A DNA stretch of 64,000 bases. It comes from Micromonospora mirobrigensis (lineage in GTDB: Bacteria > Actinomycetota > Actinomycetes > Mycobacteriales > Micromonosporaceae). Positions within the stretch are counted from its first letter, which is position 1; the number at the start of each line of letters is the position of its first letter. The translations under genes were made by a program, and so were the position numbers. Positions 33,133-41,773 of this stretch are shown in pieces. The notes beneath the pieces were generated by a model. It did no database searches. It had not been told where the DNA came from and saw nothing but the letters and a program-made list of their open reading frames with translations. The DNA is taken from contig NZ_FMCX01000002.1 of NCBI RefSeq assembly GCF_900091555.1, forward strand, positions 372,001 through 436,000, in the 5' to 3' direction.

Positions 33133-33809
33133 CCACCATGATCGAGGCCCGGAACGTGGAGTTCTCGTTCGGCAGCACACCGGCGCTGCGCGGGGCGAGC
33201 CTCGCCATCGACGCCGGCGAGATCGTCGCCGTCATGGGCCCCAGCGGCTCCGGCAAGTCGACCCTGCTGCACTGCCTGGCCGGCATCCTGGTGCCCGACG
33301 CCGGGGAGATCCACTTCGACGGCGCCCGGATCGACGCCCGCTCCGAGCAGGAGCGCAGCGCCCTGCGCCGGGAACGGTTCGGGTTCGTCTTCCAGTTCGG
33401 ACAGCTCGTCCCCGAACTGACCGCCGCGGAGAACGTCGCCCTGCCGTTGCTGCTCGGCGGGGTCCGCCGGGCAGAGGCGCTGCGTACCGCGCACGGCTGG
33501 TTCGACCGGCTCGGCCTGGCCGGCCTGGAACACCGCCGGTCGGGAGAGCTCTCCGGCGGTCAGGCCCAGCGCGTCGCCCTGGCCCGCGGCCTGGTCGCCG
33601 GACCGCGGGTGCTCTTCGCCGACGAGCCCACCGGCGCCCTCGACTCGCTCACCGGCGAGCAGGTGATGGACCTGCTGGTCACCGCCGCCCGCGAGCAGGG
33701 CACCACGGTCGTCCTGGTCACCCACGAGCCGCGGGTCGCCGCGTACGCCGACCGCGAGGTCATCGTCCGCGACGGCCGGATCAACGCCCCCGACCGGGTG
33801 GCGTCGTGA
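33129..33809 (+). CDS. ABC transporter ATPase (LolD/MacB type)
   Basis: 226 residues. Walker A '[19 protein letters not shown]' near 38, Q-loop 'FQFGQLVPELTAAENVALPL', signature 'LSGGQAQRVALARGL' near 140, Walker B 'VLFADEPTGALDS' and H-loop 'LVTHEPRVA'. The type pairs with FtsX-like permeases. ATG 33129 overlaps the padR stop and its own stop overlaps the permease GTG. Confidence 0.92.
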   Translation: MTTMIEARNVEFSFGSTPALRGASLAIDAGEIVAVMGPSGSGKSTLLHCLAGILVPDAGEIHFDGARIDARSEQERSALRRERFGFVFQFGQLVPELTAAENVALPLLLGGVRRAEALRTAHGWFDRLGLAGLEHRRSGELSGGQAQRVALARGLVAGPRVLFADEPTGALDSLTGEQVMDLLVTAAREQGTTVVLVTHEPRVAAYADREVIVRDGRINAPDRVAS

Positions 33810-35965
33810 TCCGCCTCGGGCTGCGCCTGGCCGTGGCCGGCGGCCGGGAGTCCCTCACCCGCCTGATCCTCATCGCCGCCGCCGTCGCCGTGGGCGCCGG
33901 TCTGCTGCTGACCACCCTGGCCAGCGTCAACGCCGTCGACGCCCAGCTCACCCGGTACGCGTCGCTGTATCCCGGCGTATCCGTCGGCGGCGACGCCGAT
34001 CCGCTGTGGTGGTCGACCCGCGAGGACTACTTCCAGGGGACGCAGATCGTCCGGGTCGACGTCGCCGCCACCGGCCCCGACGCGCCCACGCCGGTCGGCG
34101 TGCCGAGGACACCCCGGCCCGGGGAGTACTACGCCTCCCCCGCGCTGCGCGAGCTGATCGCCACCAACCCCGCCGACCAGCTCCGCGACCGCTACCCGGC
34201 CCGGGACCTCGGCACGATCGGCGCGGCCGGACTGCCCTCGCCCGACACCCTGCTGGTCATGGTCGGTGGCACCCCCGACGAGGTGGCCAAGCAGCCCCGG
34301 GCCCGACAACTCACCAGCGTCGGCGACACCACCCCGCCGATCCCGGAGACCATCGTGGACCTGATCCTGGGGGTGGTCGCCGGCGGCCTGCTCTTCCCGG
34401 TGCTGATCTTCATCGGCACGGCCACCCGGCTCAGCGCCGCCCGTCGTGAGCAGCGGTTCGCCGCGTTCCGCCTGGCCGGCGCGACTCCCCGGCAGATCTC
34501 GACGATCGCCGCGGTGGAGGCGGGCCTGGCGGCCGTCGCCGGCACCGCCGTCGGCTTCGCCCTCTTCCTCGCCTGCCGGGGTCAGCTCGCCGAGATCCCG
34601 TTCACCGGCATGCGGTTCTTCCCCGGCGACCTGTCGCTGGACCTGCGGGACGTCCTGATCGTGGCGCTCGGCATCCCGGCCGGCGCCGCGGCCGCCGCAC
34701 ACGTCTCGCTGCGCCGGGTACGGATCTCCCCGCTCGGCGTCACCCGACGGGTCACGCCGCGCCCGCCGCGGGCGTACCGGCTGATCCCGCTCGTGCTCGG
34801 CCTCACCGTGCTGTTCGTCGCCTACGGCTACCGCCCCCGCACCTCCGACGGGCAGACGGCAGTGTTTCTGCCCGCGATCCTGCTGGTGATGGCCGGCCTG
34901 GTGCTCGCCGGGCCCTGGCTGACCATGGTGGGCGCCCGGCTGCTCGCGGCCCGGACCCGCCGTCCCGCCGGACTGATCGCCGCCCGGCGGCTCGCCGACA
35001 ACCCGAAGGCCGGCTTCCGGGCGATCAGCGGCATCATGGTCGCGCTCTTCGTCACCACCGTGGCCGTCGGCGTGATCACCACGATCGTCGCCAACCGGGG
35101 CCCCGCCCAGCTCGGCTCCACCGAGGCCGGCACGCTCTCGGCCAACTTCAACGAGAAACCGCTCGCCGTTCCCGACCGGGTGCTGGCCGACATACGCACG
35201 ATCCCGGGGGTGCGGTCCGCAAGCGTGGTCCGGGAGAACCCCGTCCGCAGCGGAGAGGGCGACGGGGTGATCGCCTGCGCCGACCTGCCGCCGGCGTACG
35301 GCCGGTGCACCCCCGGTGCCACCGTGGCCCAGCTCTCCTCCAACTTCCTCCCCTGGCGGGAGTCGGCGTCGCCGGACCGGCAGTGGCCCGCGTCATCGAT
35401 GTCCCCCGCTGACCTGCGCCGGTTGCCGGTGACGTCGGTCGTCGTCGGCACGGACGGCAGGACTGCCACGGTGGAACGCGCCCGCACCGTCCTGGAGATC
35501 GCCTACCCGGTGCAGTTCTGGGTGGCGCCGAACGTGCCCGGTGACTTCGAGTCGGACTTCGCCAACACGATGCGCGGCTGGCAGCAGCTGGCCGACGTCG
35601 TCATCGTCGGCAGCCTGGCGCTGGCCGGGTGCAGCCTCGCCGTCAGCGTCGTCGGCGGGCTGAGCGAACGCCGCCGCCCGTTCAGCCTGCTGCGGCTGAG
35701 CGGCGCCCCGGTACGCGTCCTGCGCCGGGTGGTCCTGCTGGAGAGCGCGGTGCCGATGCTCGCCGTCGCCGTGCTGGCGGTGGCCATGGGCCTGCTCGCC
35801 GCGCACCTGTTCCTGCGGGCGCAGATGCACTACACCCTCACCCCGCCCGGCCCCGGCTTCTACGCCGTCGTGCTGGTCGGGCTGGTGGCCTGTCTGGGCA
35901 TCATCGGCGCGACCCTGCCGCTGCTGGAGCGGGTCACCGGCCCGGAGACCGCCCGCAGCGAGTGA
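33806..35965 (+). CDS. FtsX-like ABC permease
   Basis: 719 residues, from GTG 33806 overlapping the ATPase stop. The layout is membrane helix, large external domain (40-190), a membrane block with 'FAAFRLAGATPRQISTIAAV', a second core of helices and a further external domain (430-590), then a C-terminal FtsX block with 'RPFSLLRLSGAPVRVLRRVV'. Proteins of this layout couple ATP hydrolysis to export of peptides or lipoproteins, or to extracellular mechanics. With its ATPase and PadR regulator it probably forms a drug- or peptide-resistance system (inference). Confidence 0.88.
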   Translation: MIRLGLRLAVAGGRESLTRLILIAAAVAVGAGLLLTTLASVNAVDAQLTRYASLYPGVSVGGDADPLWWSTREDYFQGTQIVRVDVAATGPDAPTPVGVPRTPRPGEYYASPALRELIATNPADQLRDRYPARDLGTIGAAGLPSPDTLLVMVGGTPDEVAKQPRARQLTSVGDTTPPIPETIVDLILGVVAGGLLFPVLIFIGTATRLSAARREQRFAAFRLAGATPRQISTIAAVEAGLAAVAGTAVGFALFLACRGQLAEIPFTGMRFFPGDLSLDLRDVLIVALGIPAGAAAAAHVSLRRVRISPLGVTRRVTPRPPRAYRLIPLVLGLTVLFVAYGYRPRTSDGQTAVFLPAILLVMAGLVLAGPWLTMVGARLLAARTRRPAGLIAARRLADNPKAGFRAISGIMVALFVTTVAVGVITTIVANRGPAQLGSTEAGTLSANFNEKPLAVPDRVLADIRTIPGVRSASVVRENPVRSGEGDGVIACADLPPAYGRCTPGATVAQLSSNFLPWRESASPDRQWPASSMSPADLRRLPVTSVVVGTDGRTATVERARTVLEIAYPVQFWVAPNVPGDFESDFANTMRGWQQLADVVIVGSLALAGCSLAVSVVGGLSERRRPFSLLRLSGAPVRVLRRVVLLESAVPMLAVAVLAVAMGLLAAHLFLRAQMHYTLTPPGPGFYAVVLVGLVACLGIIGATLPLLERVTGPETARSE

Positions 35966-36100
35966 CGGAGGCCGCCGCGCCGGGCTCGGGGCCGGCGCGG
36001 CGGCGGATCCAGCCGGGTACGTCGCCTCGCCCGAAGATCATGGACCACCGGTACGACAACCGGCACCCATGGCGGCCCGCTAACCGGGTATGCGGCGCCG

Positions 36101-37453
36101 GTGTCCCGAGGCAACCTGGTGGTGGTGGTCGGCGCCGGATTCTCCGGTCTCGCCGCCGCGCTGGCGCTGGCCCGGGCGGGGGCGCAGGTGCGGGTGCTGG
36201 AGGCCCGGGACCGGGTGGGCGGCCGGGTGCTGACCGGGTGGCTGGACGACGGCACCCAGCTCGATCTGGGCGCGCAGTGGATCGGCCCGACCCAGGACCG
36301 GATGTACGCGCTGGTGTCCGCGTACGGTGTCGACACCTTCCCGTCGGCCGCGTACGGCGCCGGGTACGTGCGGCGCCCGGGCGGCCGGTCGACGGAGCCG
36401 CCGCCGGGGGCGGAGGAGCTGTTCGCCGCCCTGGACTCGTTGGGCGCCGCGGTGGACCCGGCCGAGCCGTGGCGGGCCGCCGGGGCGCCCCGGTGGGACC
36501 GGATGTGCCTGACCGACTGGCTGGAGCGGACGGCGGTGGACCCGGAGTCCGCCCGGTACGCCGGCCGACTGCTCGCCGGCGGCCTGCTGGCCGCGAGCCC
36601 GGACGAGATCTCGGTGCTCCAGACGGTGTTCTACCTGCGCGCCGGCGGTGGCTCCCGGTCGTTGCTGGGGATGGCCGGCGGGGCGCAGCAGGACCGGCTG
36701 GTGGGTGGCCCGGGGGCGCTGGCCGAGCGGATGGCGGCGGCGCTGCCCGAGGGCTCGGTGACCTGCTCGGCGCCGGTGCGGGCGATCGAGCAGGACCGGG
36801 CTGGGGTGCTGGTGCACACCGACCGGGAACGCGTCGCCGGGGACGCGGTCGTGGTGGCGTTGCCGCCGGCGCTGGCCGGGCGGATCCGCTACACCCCGGC
36901 GCTGCCGGCGCTGCGCGACGGGCTGACCCAGCGGGCGCCGATGGGTTCGGCGTTCAAGGTGCACGCGGTCTATCCCGAGCCGTTCTGGCGGGCGGACGGG
37001 CTCTCCGGGGTGGGCACCGCCGTGGTCGGCCCGGTGACCGAGACGGTGGACAACGGGACGCCGGACTCGGAGCGCGGGGTGCTGACCGCGTTCTGCTACG
37101 GCGACGAGGCGCGGGAGCTGCGCGGGATGTCCGCCGCCGCCCGCCGGGACGCGCTGCTGGACGCGCTCGCCGCCGTCGTGGGCCGGCGGGCCCGCCGCCC
37201 CGACGAGCTGATCGAGTACGACTGGTCGGCCGACCCGTACACCCGGGGCTGTTTCTGCGGCGCGCTGACCCCCGGCTCGTGGACCCGGTACGGGCCGTTC
37301 CTGCGCCGCCCGGTGGGGCGGATCCACTGGGCGGGCACGGAGACGGCGACCCGCTGGGCGGGTTACCTGGAGGGCGCGGTGCGCGCCGGTGAGCGTGCGG
37401 CGGCCGAGGTGACCGGCGCGGGCCATCGGGCCAACCAACCTTCACAAAGATAA
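36101..37453 (+). CDS. Flavin-containing amine oxidase family protein
   Basis: 450 residues. The N-terminus has the FAD motif 'VVVGAGFSGLAAALALARAG' and 'VLEARDRVGGRV', then 'LDLGAQWIGPTQDRM', the substrate-side pattern of monoamine oxidases. The C-terminal FAD motif is 'GRIHWAGTETATRWAGYLEG'. Such enzymes oxidise amines with O2 to aldehyde, ammonia and H2O2. GTG 36101 is the first plausible start; its ribosome site is weak. The 134-bp gap upstream shows no clear element. The TAA stop lies at the edge of an inverted repeat. Confidence 0.85.
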   Translation: MSRGNLVVVVGAGFSGLAAALALARAGAQVRVLEARDRVGGRVLTGWLDDGTQLDLGAQWIGPTQDRMYALVSAYGVDTFPSAAYGAGYVRRPGGRSTEPPPGAEELFAALDSLGAAVDPAEPWRAAGAPRWDRMCLTDWLERTAVDPESARYAGRLLAGGLLAASPDEISVLQTVFYLRAGGGSRSLLGMAGGAQQDRLVGGPGALAERMAAALPEGSVTCSAPVRAIEQDRAGVLVHTDRERVAGDAVVVALPPALAGRIRYTPALPALRDGLTQRAPMGSAFKVHAVYPEPFWRADGLSGVGTAVVGPVTETVDNGTPDSERGVLTAFCYGDEARELRGMSAAARRDALLDALAAVVGRRARRPDELIEYDWSADPYTRGCFCGALTPGSWTRYGPFLRRPVGRIHWAGTETATRWAGYLEGAVRAGERAAAEVTGAGHRANQPSQR

Positions 37454-37478
37454 TCCTCTATACAATCTTGTAGAGGAT
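37453..37478. promoter_or_regulatory. AT-rich inverted repeat between amine oxidase and muramidase genes
   Basis: ATCCTCTA (37453-37460) and TAGAGGAT (37471-37478) are perfect 8-bp arms, and the inner TACAA/TTGTA also pair around TC. It begins at the amine-oxidase stop and may be a terminator or an operator for the downstream muramidase, for which TAATAC at 37494-37499 is a possible -10. Confidence 0.5.
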
Positions 37479-37553
37479 CTTCGATCTGTGTCGTAATACT
37501 GGCAGTTCTTTTCGCCTCCGCCGTTCCCCCGCGGCACCCCCCTGGGAGGAAAG

Positions 37554-38300
37554 ATGAAACACCCCCTGCGTACGGCCGTCCGGGCCGCCACCGCCACCCT
37601 GCTCACCCTGGTCACGGCGGTCGCCGCCAGCACCCTGGCCGCCGCTCCCGCGAGCGCCGCCCCGGCCGGGCTGCCCGGCATGGACGTCTCCAGCTACCAG
37701 GGCAACGTCAACTGGTCGGCGGCGTACAGCAACGGCGCCCGGTTCGCCTACGTCAAGGCCACCGAGGGCACCTACTACACCAACGCCTACTTCGCCCAGC
37801 AGTACAACGGCTCCTACAACGTCGGGATGATCCGGGGCGCGTACCACTTCGCCCGGCCGGACACCACCAGCGGCGCCACCCAGGCCAACTACTTCGTCGA
37901 CCACGGCGGCGGCTGGTCCCGGGACGGTCGGACCCTGCCCGGCGCGCTGGACATCGAGTACAACCCGTACGGCTCGACCTGCTACGGGCTGAGCCAGGCC
38001 TCGATGCGCAGCTGGATCGCCTCCTTCGTCAACCAGTACTACGCCCGCACCGGGCGCTGGGCGACGATCTACACCACCACCGACTGGTGGAGCACCTGCA
38101 CCGGCAACACCTCGCAGTTCGCCGCGAACAACCCGCTCTGGATCGCCCGGTACTCCAGCACCGTGGGCACCCTGCCGGCGGGCTGGTCGACGTACTCCTT
38201 CTGGCAGTGGTCCTCCTCGGGCGTCTTCCCCGGCGACCAGAACGTCTGGAACGGAACCCTGGACCGGCTCCGGGTGCTGGCCTGCAACGGCACCTGCTGA
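37554..38300 (+). CDS. Secreted GH25 lysozyme (N-acetylmuramidase)
   Basis: 248 residues. The signal peptide is MKHPLRTAVRAATATLLTLV followed by 'TAVAASTLAAAPASA'. The GH25 barrel has 'GMDVSSYQGNVNW' (catalytic-side Asp near 43), 'FAYVKATEGTYYTN', 'GAYHFARPDTTSG', 'GALDIEYNPYG' (the Asp-x-Glu catalytic pair) and 'YSFWQWSSSG'. It cleaves the MurNAc-GlcNAc bond of peptidoglycan outside the cell. A very good GGGAGGAAAG precedes the ATG. The Tat-exported amidase follows. Confidence 0.93.
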   Translation: MKHPLRTAVRAATATLLTLVTAVAASTLAAAPASAAPAGLPGMDVSSYQGNVNWSAAYSNGARFAYVKATEGTYYTNAYFAQQYNGSYNVGMIRGAYHFARPDTTSGATQANYFVDHGGGWSRDGRTLPGALDIEYNPYGSTCYGLSQASMRSWIASFVNQYYARTGRWATIYTTTDWWSTCTGNTSQFAANNPLWIARYSSTVGTLPAGWSTYSFWQWSSSGVFPGDQNVWNGTLDRLRVLACNGTC

Positions 38301-38307
38301 CCCGCGA

Positions 38308-38335
38308 CGGCGGCGGGCCAACCGGCCCGCCGCCG
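38308..38335. terminator. Hairpin after the muramidase gene
   Basis: CGGCGGCGGGCC (38308-38319), loop AACC, GGCCCGCCGCCG (38324-38335): a 12-bp perfect stem between the two peptidoglycan hydrolase genes. Confidence 0.65.
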
Positions 38336-38365
38336 CCCCCCGGCCGTACCCCGTGAGGAGATCCC

Positions 38366-39037
38366 GTGTCCGTTCCCCTGTCCCGGCGGTCCGTGCTGCG
38401 CGGCGCGGTCCTGCTGGGTGCCGCCGCCGGCGGCACCGCCCTGACCCAGCTCGGCGACGACCGCGGCGCCCGGGCCATGACCACCCAGGTCGACCAGCCG
38501 GTGATCGCCAACTGCGCGACCTGGCGCGCCCGGCCGCCGTCGTCGGCGGTGACCGTGCTGCAGAACCGGCCCAACAAGATCATCGTGCATCACACGGCGT
38601 TCCCGAACTCCACCGACTACAGCCTGGCCCACGCCTACCAGAACTCCCGCGACATCCAGAACCTGCACATGGACACCAACGGCTGGCTCGACTCCGGGCA
38701 GCACTTCACCAACAGCCGGGCCGGCTACCTGACCGAGGGCCGGCACGGCAGCCTCTACGCGCTGCTGCACGGGCAGACCATGGTGCAGGGCGCGCACTGC
38801 GTCGGGCAGAACAGCCAGGCCATCGGCATCGAGAACGAGGGCATCTACCTCGACGTGCAGCCGCCGCAGGCGCTCTGGGACAGCCTGGTGCTCTTCTGCG
38901 CGTTCACCTGCCAGCAGTACGCCATCCCGGCCACCGAGATCTACGGCCACAAGGACTTCAACTCCACCCAGTGCCCGGGCCTGCTGCACGACCGGCTGCC
39001 GGAGCTGCGCAGCGCGGTCGCCGCCCGCCTCGGCTGA
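38366..39037 (+). CDS. Tat-exported N-acetylmuramoyl-L-alanine amidase (PGRP/amidase_2)
   Basis: 223 residues. The N-terminus 'VPLSRRSVLRGAVLLGAAAG' is a twin-arginine signal. The amidase domain has its zinc ligands: His in 'NKIIVHHTAFPN' near 73, His in 'IYGHKDFNSTQCPG' near 194 and the Cys of 'TQCPG' near 203. It splits the lactyl-Ala bond of peptidoglycan. Together with the adjacent muramidase it could fully dismantle glycan strands, for own-wall turnover or attack on other bacteria. GTG 38366 has GTGAGGAG upstream. Confidence 0.9.
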   Translation: MSVPLSRRSVLRGAVLLGAAAGGTALTQLGDDRGARAMTTQVDQPVIANCATWRARPPSSAVTVLQNRPNKIIVHHTAFPNSTDYSLAHAYQNSRDIQNLHMDTNGWLDSGQHFTNSRAGYLTEGRHGSLYALLHGQTMVQGAHCVGQNSQAIGIENEGIYLDVQPPQALWDSLVLFCAFTCQQYAIPATEIYGHKDFNSTQCPGLLHDRLPELRSAVAARLG

Positions 39038-39091
39038 CGGTACGGCCCCGCCTGCCACCCACCGGCACGATCACGCCAGCCTGAGTTGTCG

Positions 39092-39117
39092 CTTATATAA
39101 GTCTGGTCTGATATAAA
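39092..39117 (+). promoter_or_regulatory. ArsR-type operator/promoter
   Basis: CTTATATAAG (39092-39101) is a perfect dyad, and a related GATATAAAGAC follows (39110-39120). TATAAA (39112-39117) lies six bases before GTG 39124, so the regulator's own promoter is embedded in the operator-like words. Confidence 0.55.
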
Positions 39118-39123
39118 GACCGG

Positions 39124-39471
39124 GTGCACGCCTTCGACGTCCTCGGCGACCCGGTCCGGCGCCGGATCCTGGAACTGCTCGCCCCCGGCGAGCTGACCGC
39201 CGGGGAGATCTGCGCGACCGTCGGCGCCGAGTTCGGCATCAGCCAGCCCGGCGTCTCCCAACACCTGCGGGTGCTGCGGGACAACGGCTTCGCCACCGTA
39301 CGCGCGCAGGGCACCCGCCGGCTCTACGCGGTCGACCCGACGCCGCTGCGCGAGGTCGACCGCTGGCTCGACGGTTTCCGCCGCTTCTGGAGCCCCGCCC
39401 TGGACGCCCTCGGCACCGAGCTGGCCCGCGGCCGGCGGCAACGGCGCGCCCAGGCCCCGACCGACGACTAG
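39124..39471 (+). CDS. ArsR-family regulator
   Basis: 115 residues, beginning VHAFDVLGDPVRRRILELLA at GTG 39124. The helix-turn-helix is 'ELTAGEICATVGAEFGISQP' and 'GVSQHLRVLRDNGFATVRAQ', with a basic tail. No CVC or other metal-binding motif is present, so it belongs to the group of ArsR proteins paired with AHSA1/SRPBCC proteins, as here: the next gene begins ten bases on. Confidence 0.9.
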   Translation: MHAFDVLGDPVRRRILELLAPGELTAGEICATVGAEFGISQPGVSQHLRVLRDNGFATVRAQGTRRLYAVDPTPLREVDRWLDGFRRFWSPALDALGTELARGRRQRRAQAPTDD

Positions 39472-39481
39472 GAGAGACACC

Positions 39482-40117
39482 GTGACCGACGTGACCCACG
39501 AGATCGACGCCGTACGGCGCGCCGTCGGCAGCCGCGCCCTGGAGGCCGGCCAGGCGCGGGTGCTGACCATCGCCCGCACCTACGACACCACACCGGAGGA
39601 CCTCTGGGACGCCTGCACCAACGCCGAGCGCATCCCCCGCTGGTTCCTGCCCGTCTCCGGCGACCTGCGGCTGGGCGGGCGCTACCAGTTCGAGGGCAAC
39701 GCCGGCGGCGTCGTGGAACGCTGCGACCCGCCGAAGAGCTTCGCCGCCACCTGGGAGATGGGCGGGGACGTCAGCTGGGTCGAGGTGCGGATCGTCCCGG
39801 TCGACGCGGGGCGTACCCGGTTCGAGCTGGAGCACGTCGCGCACGTCGACGACGAACGCTGGGTGCAGTTCGGCCCGGGCGCCGTCGGCATCGGCTGGGA
39901 GATGGGGCTCTTCGGCCTCGCCAACCACCTGCGCGGCTCCGGGATCACCCCGGAGCAGGCCGCCGAGTGGATGGCGACCGAGGAGGCCCGCCGGTTCATC
40001 ACGCTGAGCAGCGAGCGCTGGGTGGCCGCGGACGTCGCCGACGGCACCGACGAGGCGGCGGCCCGGGCGGCGGGCGCGCGGACGACCGCGGCGTACACCG
40101 GCCAGCCGGTGGAGTGA
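39482..40117 (+). CDS. SRPBCC/AHSA1-domain protein
   Basis: 211 residues. 'ARVLTIARTYDTTPEDLWDA', 'IPRWFLPVSGDLRLGGRYQF' and 'GVVERCDPPKSFAATWEM' are the classical AHSA1 (Bet v 1-like) pattern with a hydrophobic ligand cavity. The C-terminal 70 residues include a second helical part. GTG 39482 has GGAGAG upstream. Co-transcribed with the arsR-like gene and probably controlled by it. The ligand is unknown. Confidence 0.88.
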   Translation: MTDVTHEIDAVRRAVGSRALEAGQARVLTIARTYDTTPEDLWDACTNAERIPRWFLPVSGDLRLGGRYQFEGNAGGVVERCDPPKSFAATWEMGGDVSWVEVRIVPVDAGRTRFELEHVAHVDDERWVQFGPGAVGIGWEMGLFGLANHLRGSGITPEQAAEWMATEEARRFITLSSERWVAADVADGTDEAAARAAGARTTAAYTGQPVE

Positions 40118-40162
40118 GACAACCGCAGGGGTACGCCGGAGATCACGGGGCTCCGGCGTACC

Positions 40163-40529
40163 TCATGCGGTGTCGGTGGAGTCGGGGCGGAAGGAGTGGA
40201 CCACTTCGATCTTCCCCACGATGTGCCGGTTGAACTCCGGCAGCTCGTCCGCCGGCACCCAGAGCTCCAGGATGTCCCGGCCGCCGGCCTGGCGCACCGG
40301 GTAGCGGGCGACGAACTCGCGGTCCACCTCGAAACGCGTGACGAAGCCGGCACCCGAGGCCGGAACGTTCCAGTCCCGGGCGATCATGATCGCGTACGCC
40401 TCGTTGAGCACCGGGTAGAAGATCGGCTGGTCGAACAGGCGCGGCGGCCAGGCCGTCCAGCCGGCTGGCCTCGACCAGTGCCAACTCCTCGGGCCCCGTC
40501 GGTCGCCACAGAGTCGTCGTCTTCCGCAT
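40163..40529 (-). pseudogene. Frameshifted small gene of the actinomycete 'ADP-ribosylation/crystallin J1' annotation group
   Basis: From ATG 40529 (with GGGGAGGGG upstream) the product reads MRKTTTLWRPTGPEELALVE and then shifts out of frame. The rest of the family sequence continues in another frame: 'WTAWPPRLFDQPIFYPVLNE', 'AYAIMIARDWNVPASGAGFV', 'ELPEFNRHIVGKIEVV'. Removing one C near 40463 (in GCCAGCCGGCTGG) would restore one frame through 'EASGWTAWPPRL'. It is either a real one-base insertion or an assembly error. The family name is only an annotation; a function in ADP-ribosylation is not established. Confidence 0.7.
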
Positions 40530-40608
40530 GCCATCCCCTCCCCGGTGCGCGCCGGACGCTACCCGCGCGGCCTGCGGACGGCGAGGCAATAAGCATTCAT
40601 CCCCAAGC

Positions 40609-41145
40609 TCACTCAGTTTGTCGGTGGCCGATCCCGACCATCGGCACGCCGACCGCCAGCTCGTAGCGGACCACCTCGCTGAGCCGCACCCGTCGGCCGT
40701 CCGGCAGGCTGCGGCACGTCGTCCACATGATCGACCGTAGTGCCGGGTTCTCCACGGCCCCCAACGTCTCGGCCGGTTCCAGCTCGACCCCGGTCTCGTC
40801 GCACCAGGCCACGACGGTGGCCCAGAAACGGTCCACGGTCTCCCACGCCTCGACGGTGCGGGGCCCGCGCAGCGGCAACAGCTCCTCGACGGTGAGCAGA
40901 CCGTCCGTGCCGTGCGACGCCGCGTTCTGCAGATCCTCGATGAAGTCGTACGCCACCTCGGCGGCCGCGCCCTCCTCGGCCAGCAGCTCCTCCACGACGC
41001 CGAGGACCGCCGCGACCCGCCGGTTGCGCCGCACCACGTCCATCACGACGTCGCGCACCGGGACCTCGCCGCCCGCGGTGGGAAGGCCGGCGGCGGCCAT
41101 CAGCCGCTCGACGGGAGTCCGCGATCGCCGCCTGAACAGTCCCAC
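40609..41145 (-). CDS. Hypothetical helical protein
   Basis: 178 residues from GTG 41145 (VGLFRRRSRTPVERL), with GGAAGG nine bases upstream. Entirely soluble and mostly helical: 'RDVVMDVVRRNRRVAAVLGV', 'YDFIEDLQNAASHGTDGLLT', 'VEAWETVDRFWATVVAWCDE'. The centre 'FIEDLQN..SH' looks conserved but I cannot assign a family. It follows the same strand as the frameshifted gene, 79 bases upstream of it. Confidence 0.65.
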   Translation of the reverse strand: MGLFRRRSRTPVERLMAAAGLPTAGGEVPVRDVVMDVVRRNRRVAAVLGVVEELLAEEGAAAEVAYDFIEDLQNAASHGTDGLLTVEELLPLRGPRTVEAWETVDRFWATVVAWCDETGVELEPAETLGAVENPALRSIMWTTCRSLPDGRRVRLSEVVRYELAVGVPMVGIGHRQTE

Positions 41146-41334
41146 TGGTCGCACCTTCCGGTAGTCGCGGCGTCCTGGCCCGGCCGCGTAAGTCGCATGA
41201 TCATGCCAGTCAGGTCCGTTGCCCGGCACCCTCTTCCGTCCCCACAGGACACGTTCGCTTCACGTGCAGCCGGACGGTTGGGGGGCGAGGTGCGACATCA
41301 GGTTCGTGTCGGAGGGGTCTGTCAGGATGCGCCG

Positions 41335-41673
41335 GTGGATCCAGTAGAGGTGGCACGGACCGGCCCCGGCGAATACTCCCTGACCCTGGCGGCCGGGACG
41401 ACCGAGGTGGACGACCTGATTTCTGAGCTCGGCCACGAGCCCAACGGCTATTTCTGGGAGGGGATCGTCGAGCTGCTCGTCTCCACGGAGGTCCCAGCTC
41501 TCGACGGCCGCTTCGTCTCCGACCCCGAGGGTGGCGCCTACTTCGCCACCGGCGAGGATCGTCAGGCACTCGACGAGCTGGCGGTCCTGCTCCGGGCGGT
41601 GGCGGCTGACCGGGACCGGCTGCGACGACTCGTCGCGCATGCCCGCGCGACCGGCTTGGAGTTCGACGACTGA
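41335..41673 (+). CDS. Imm51-like immunity protein (orphan)
   Basis: 112 residues. The pattern 'GEYSLTLAAGTTEVDDLISE', 'LGHEPNGYFWEGIVELLVST' and 'DPEGGAYFATGEDRQALDEL' fits the Imm51 family, which neutralises toxins of contact-dependent or secreted polymorphic toxin systems. GTG 41335 is six bases after CAGGAT, suggesting a leaderless mRNA. No toxin gene is next to it, so it is an orphan immunity gene. The family call rests on residue pattern only. Confidence 0.6.
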   Translation: MDPVEVARTGPGEYSLTLAAGTTEVDDLISELGHEPNGYFWEGIVELLVSTEVPALDGRFVSDPEGGAYFATGEDRQALDELAVLLRAVAADRDRLRRLVAHARATGLEFDD

Positions 41674-41773
41674 ACCGGAGCGAGGCCGCGGTGGCTGCCG
41701 CACCCGACGGGCTCCCGTCCGTCGGGATCCGGCGGCGTGCCGTGAGGATGCAGGCCTCTCCTACCGTGGCGGC

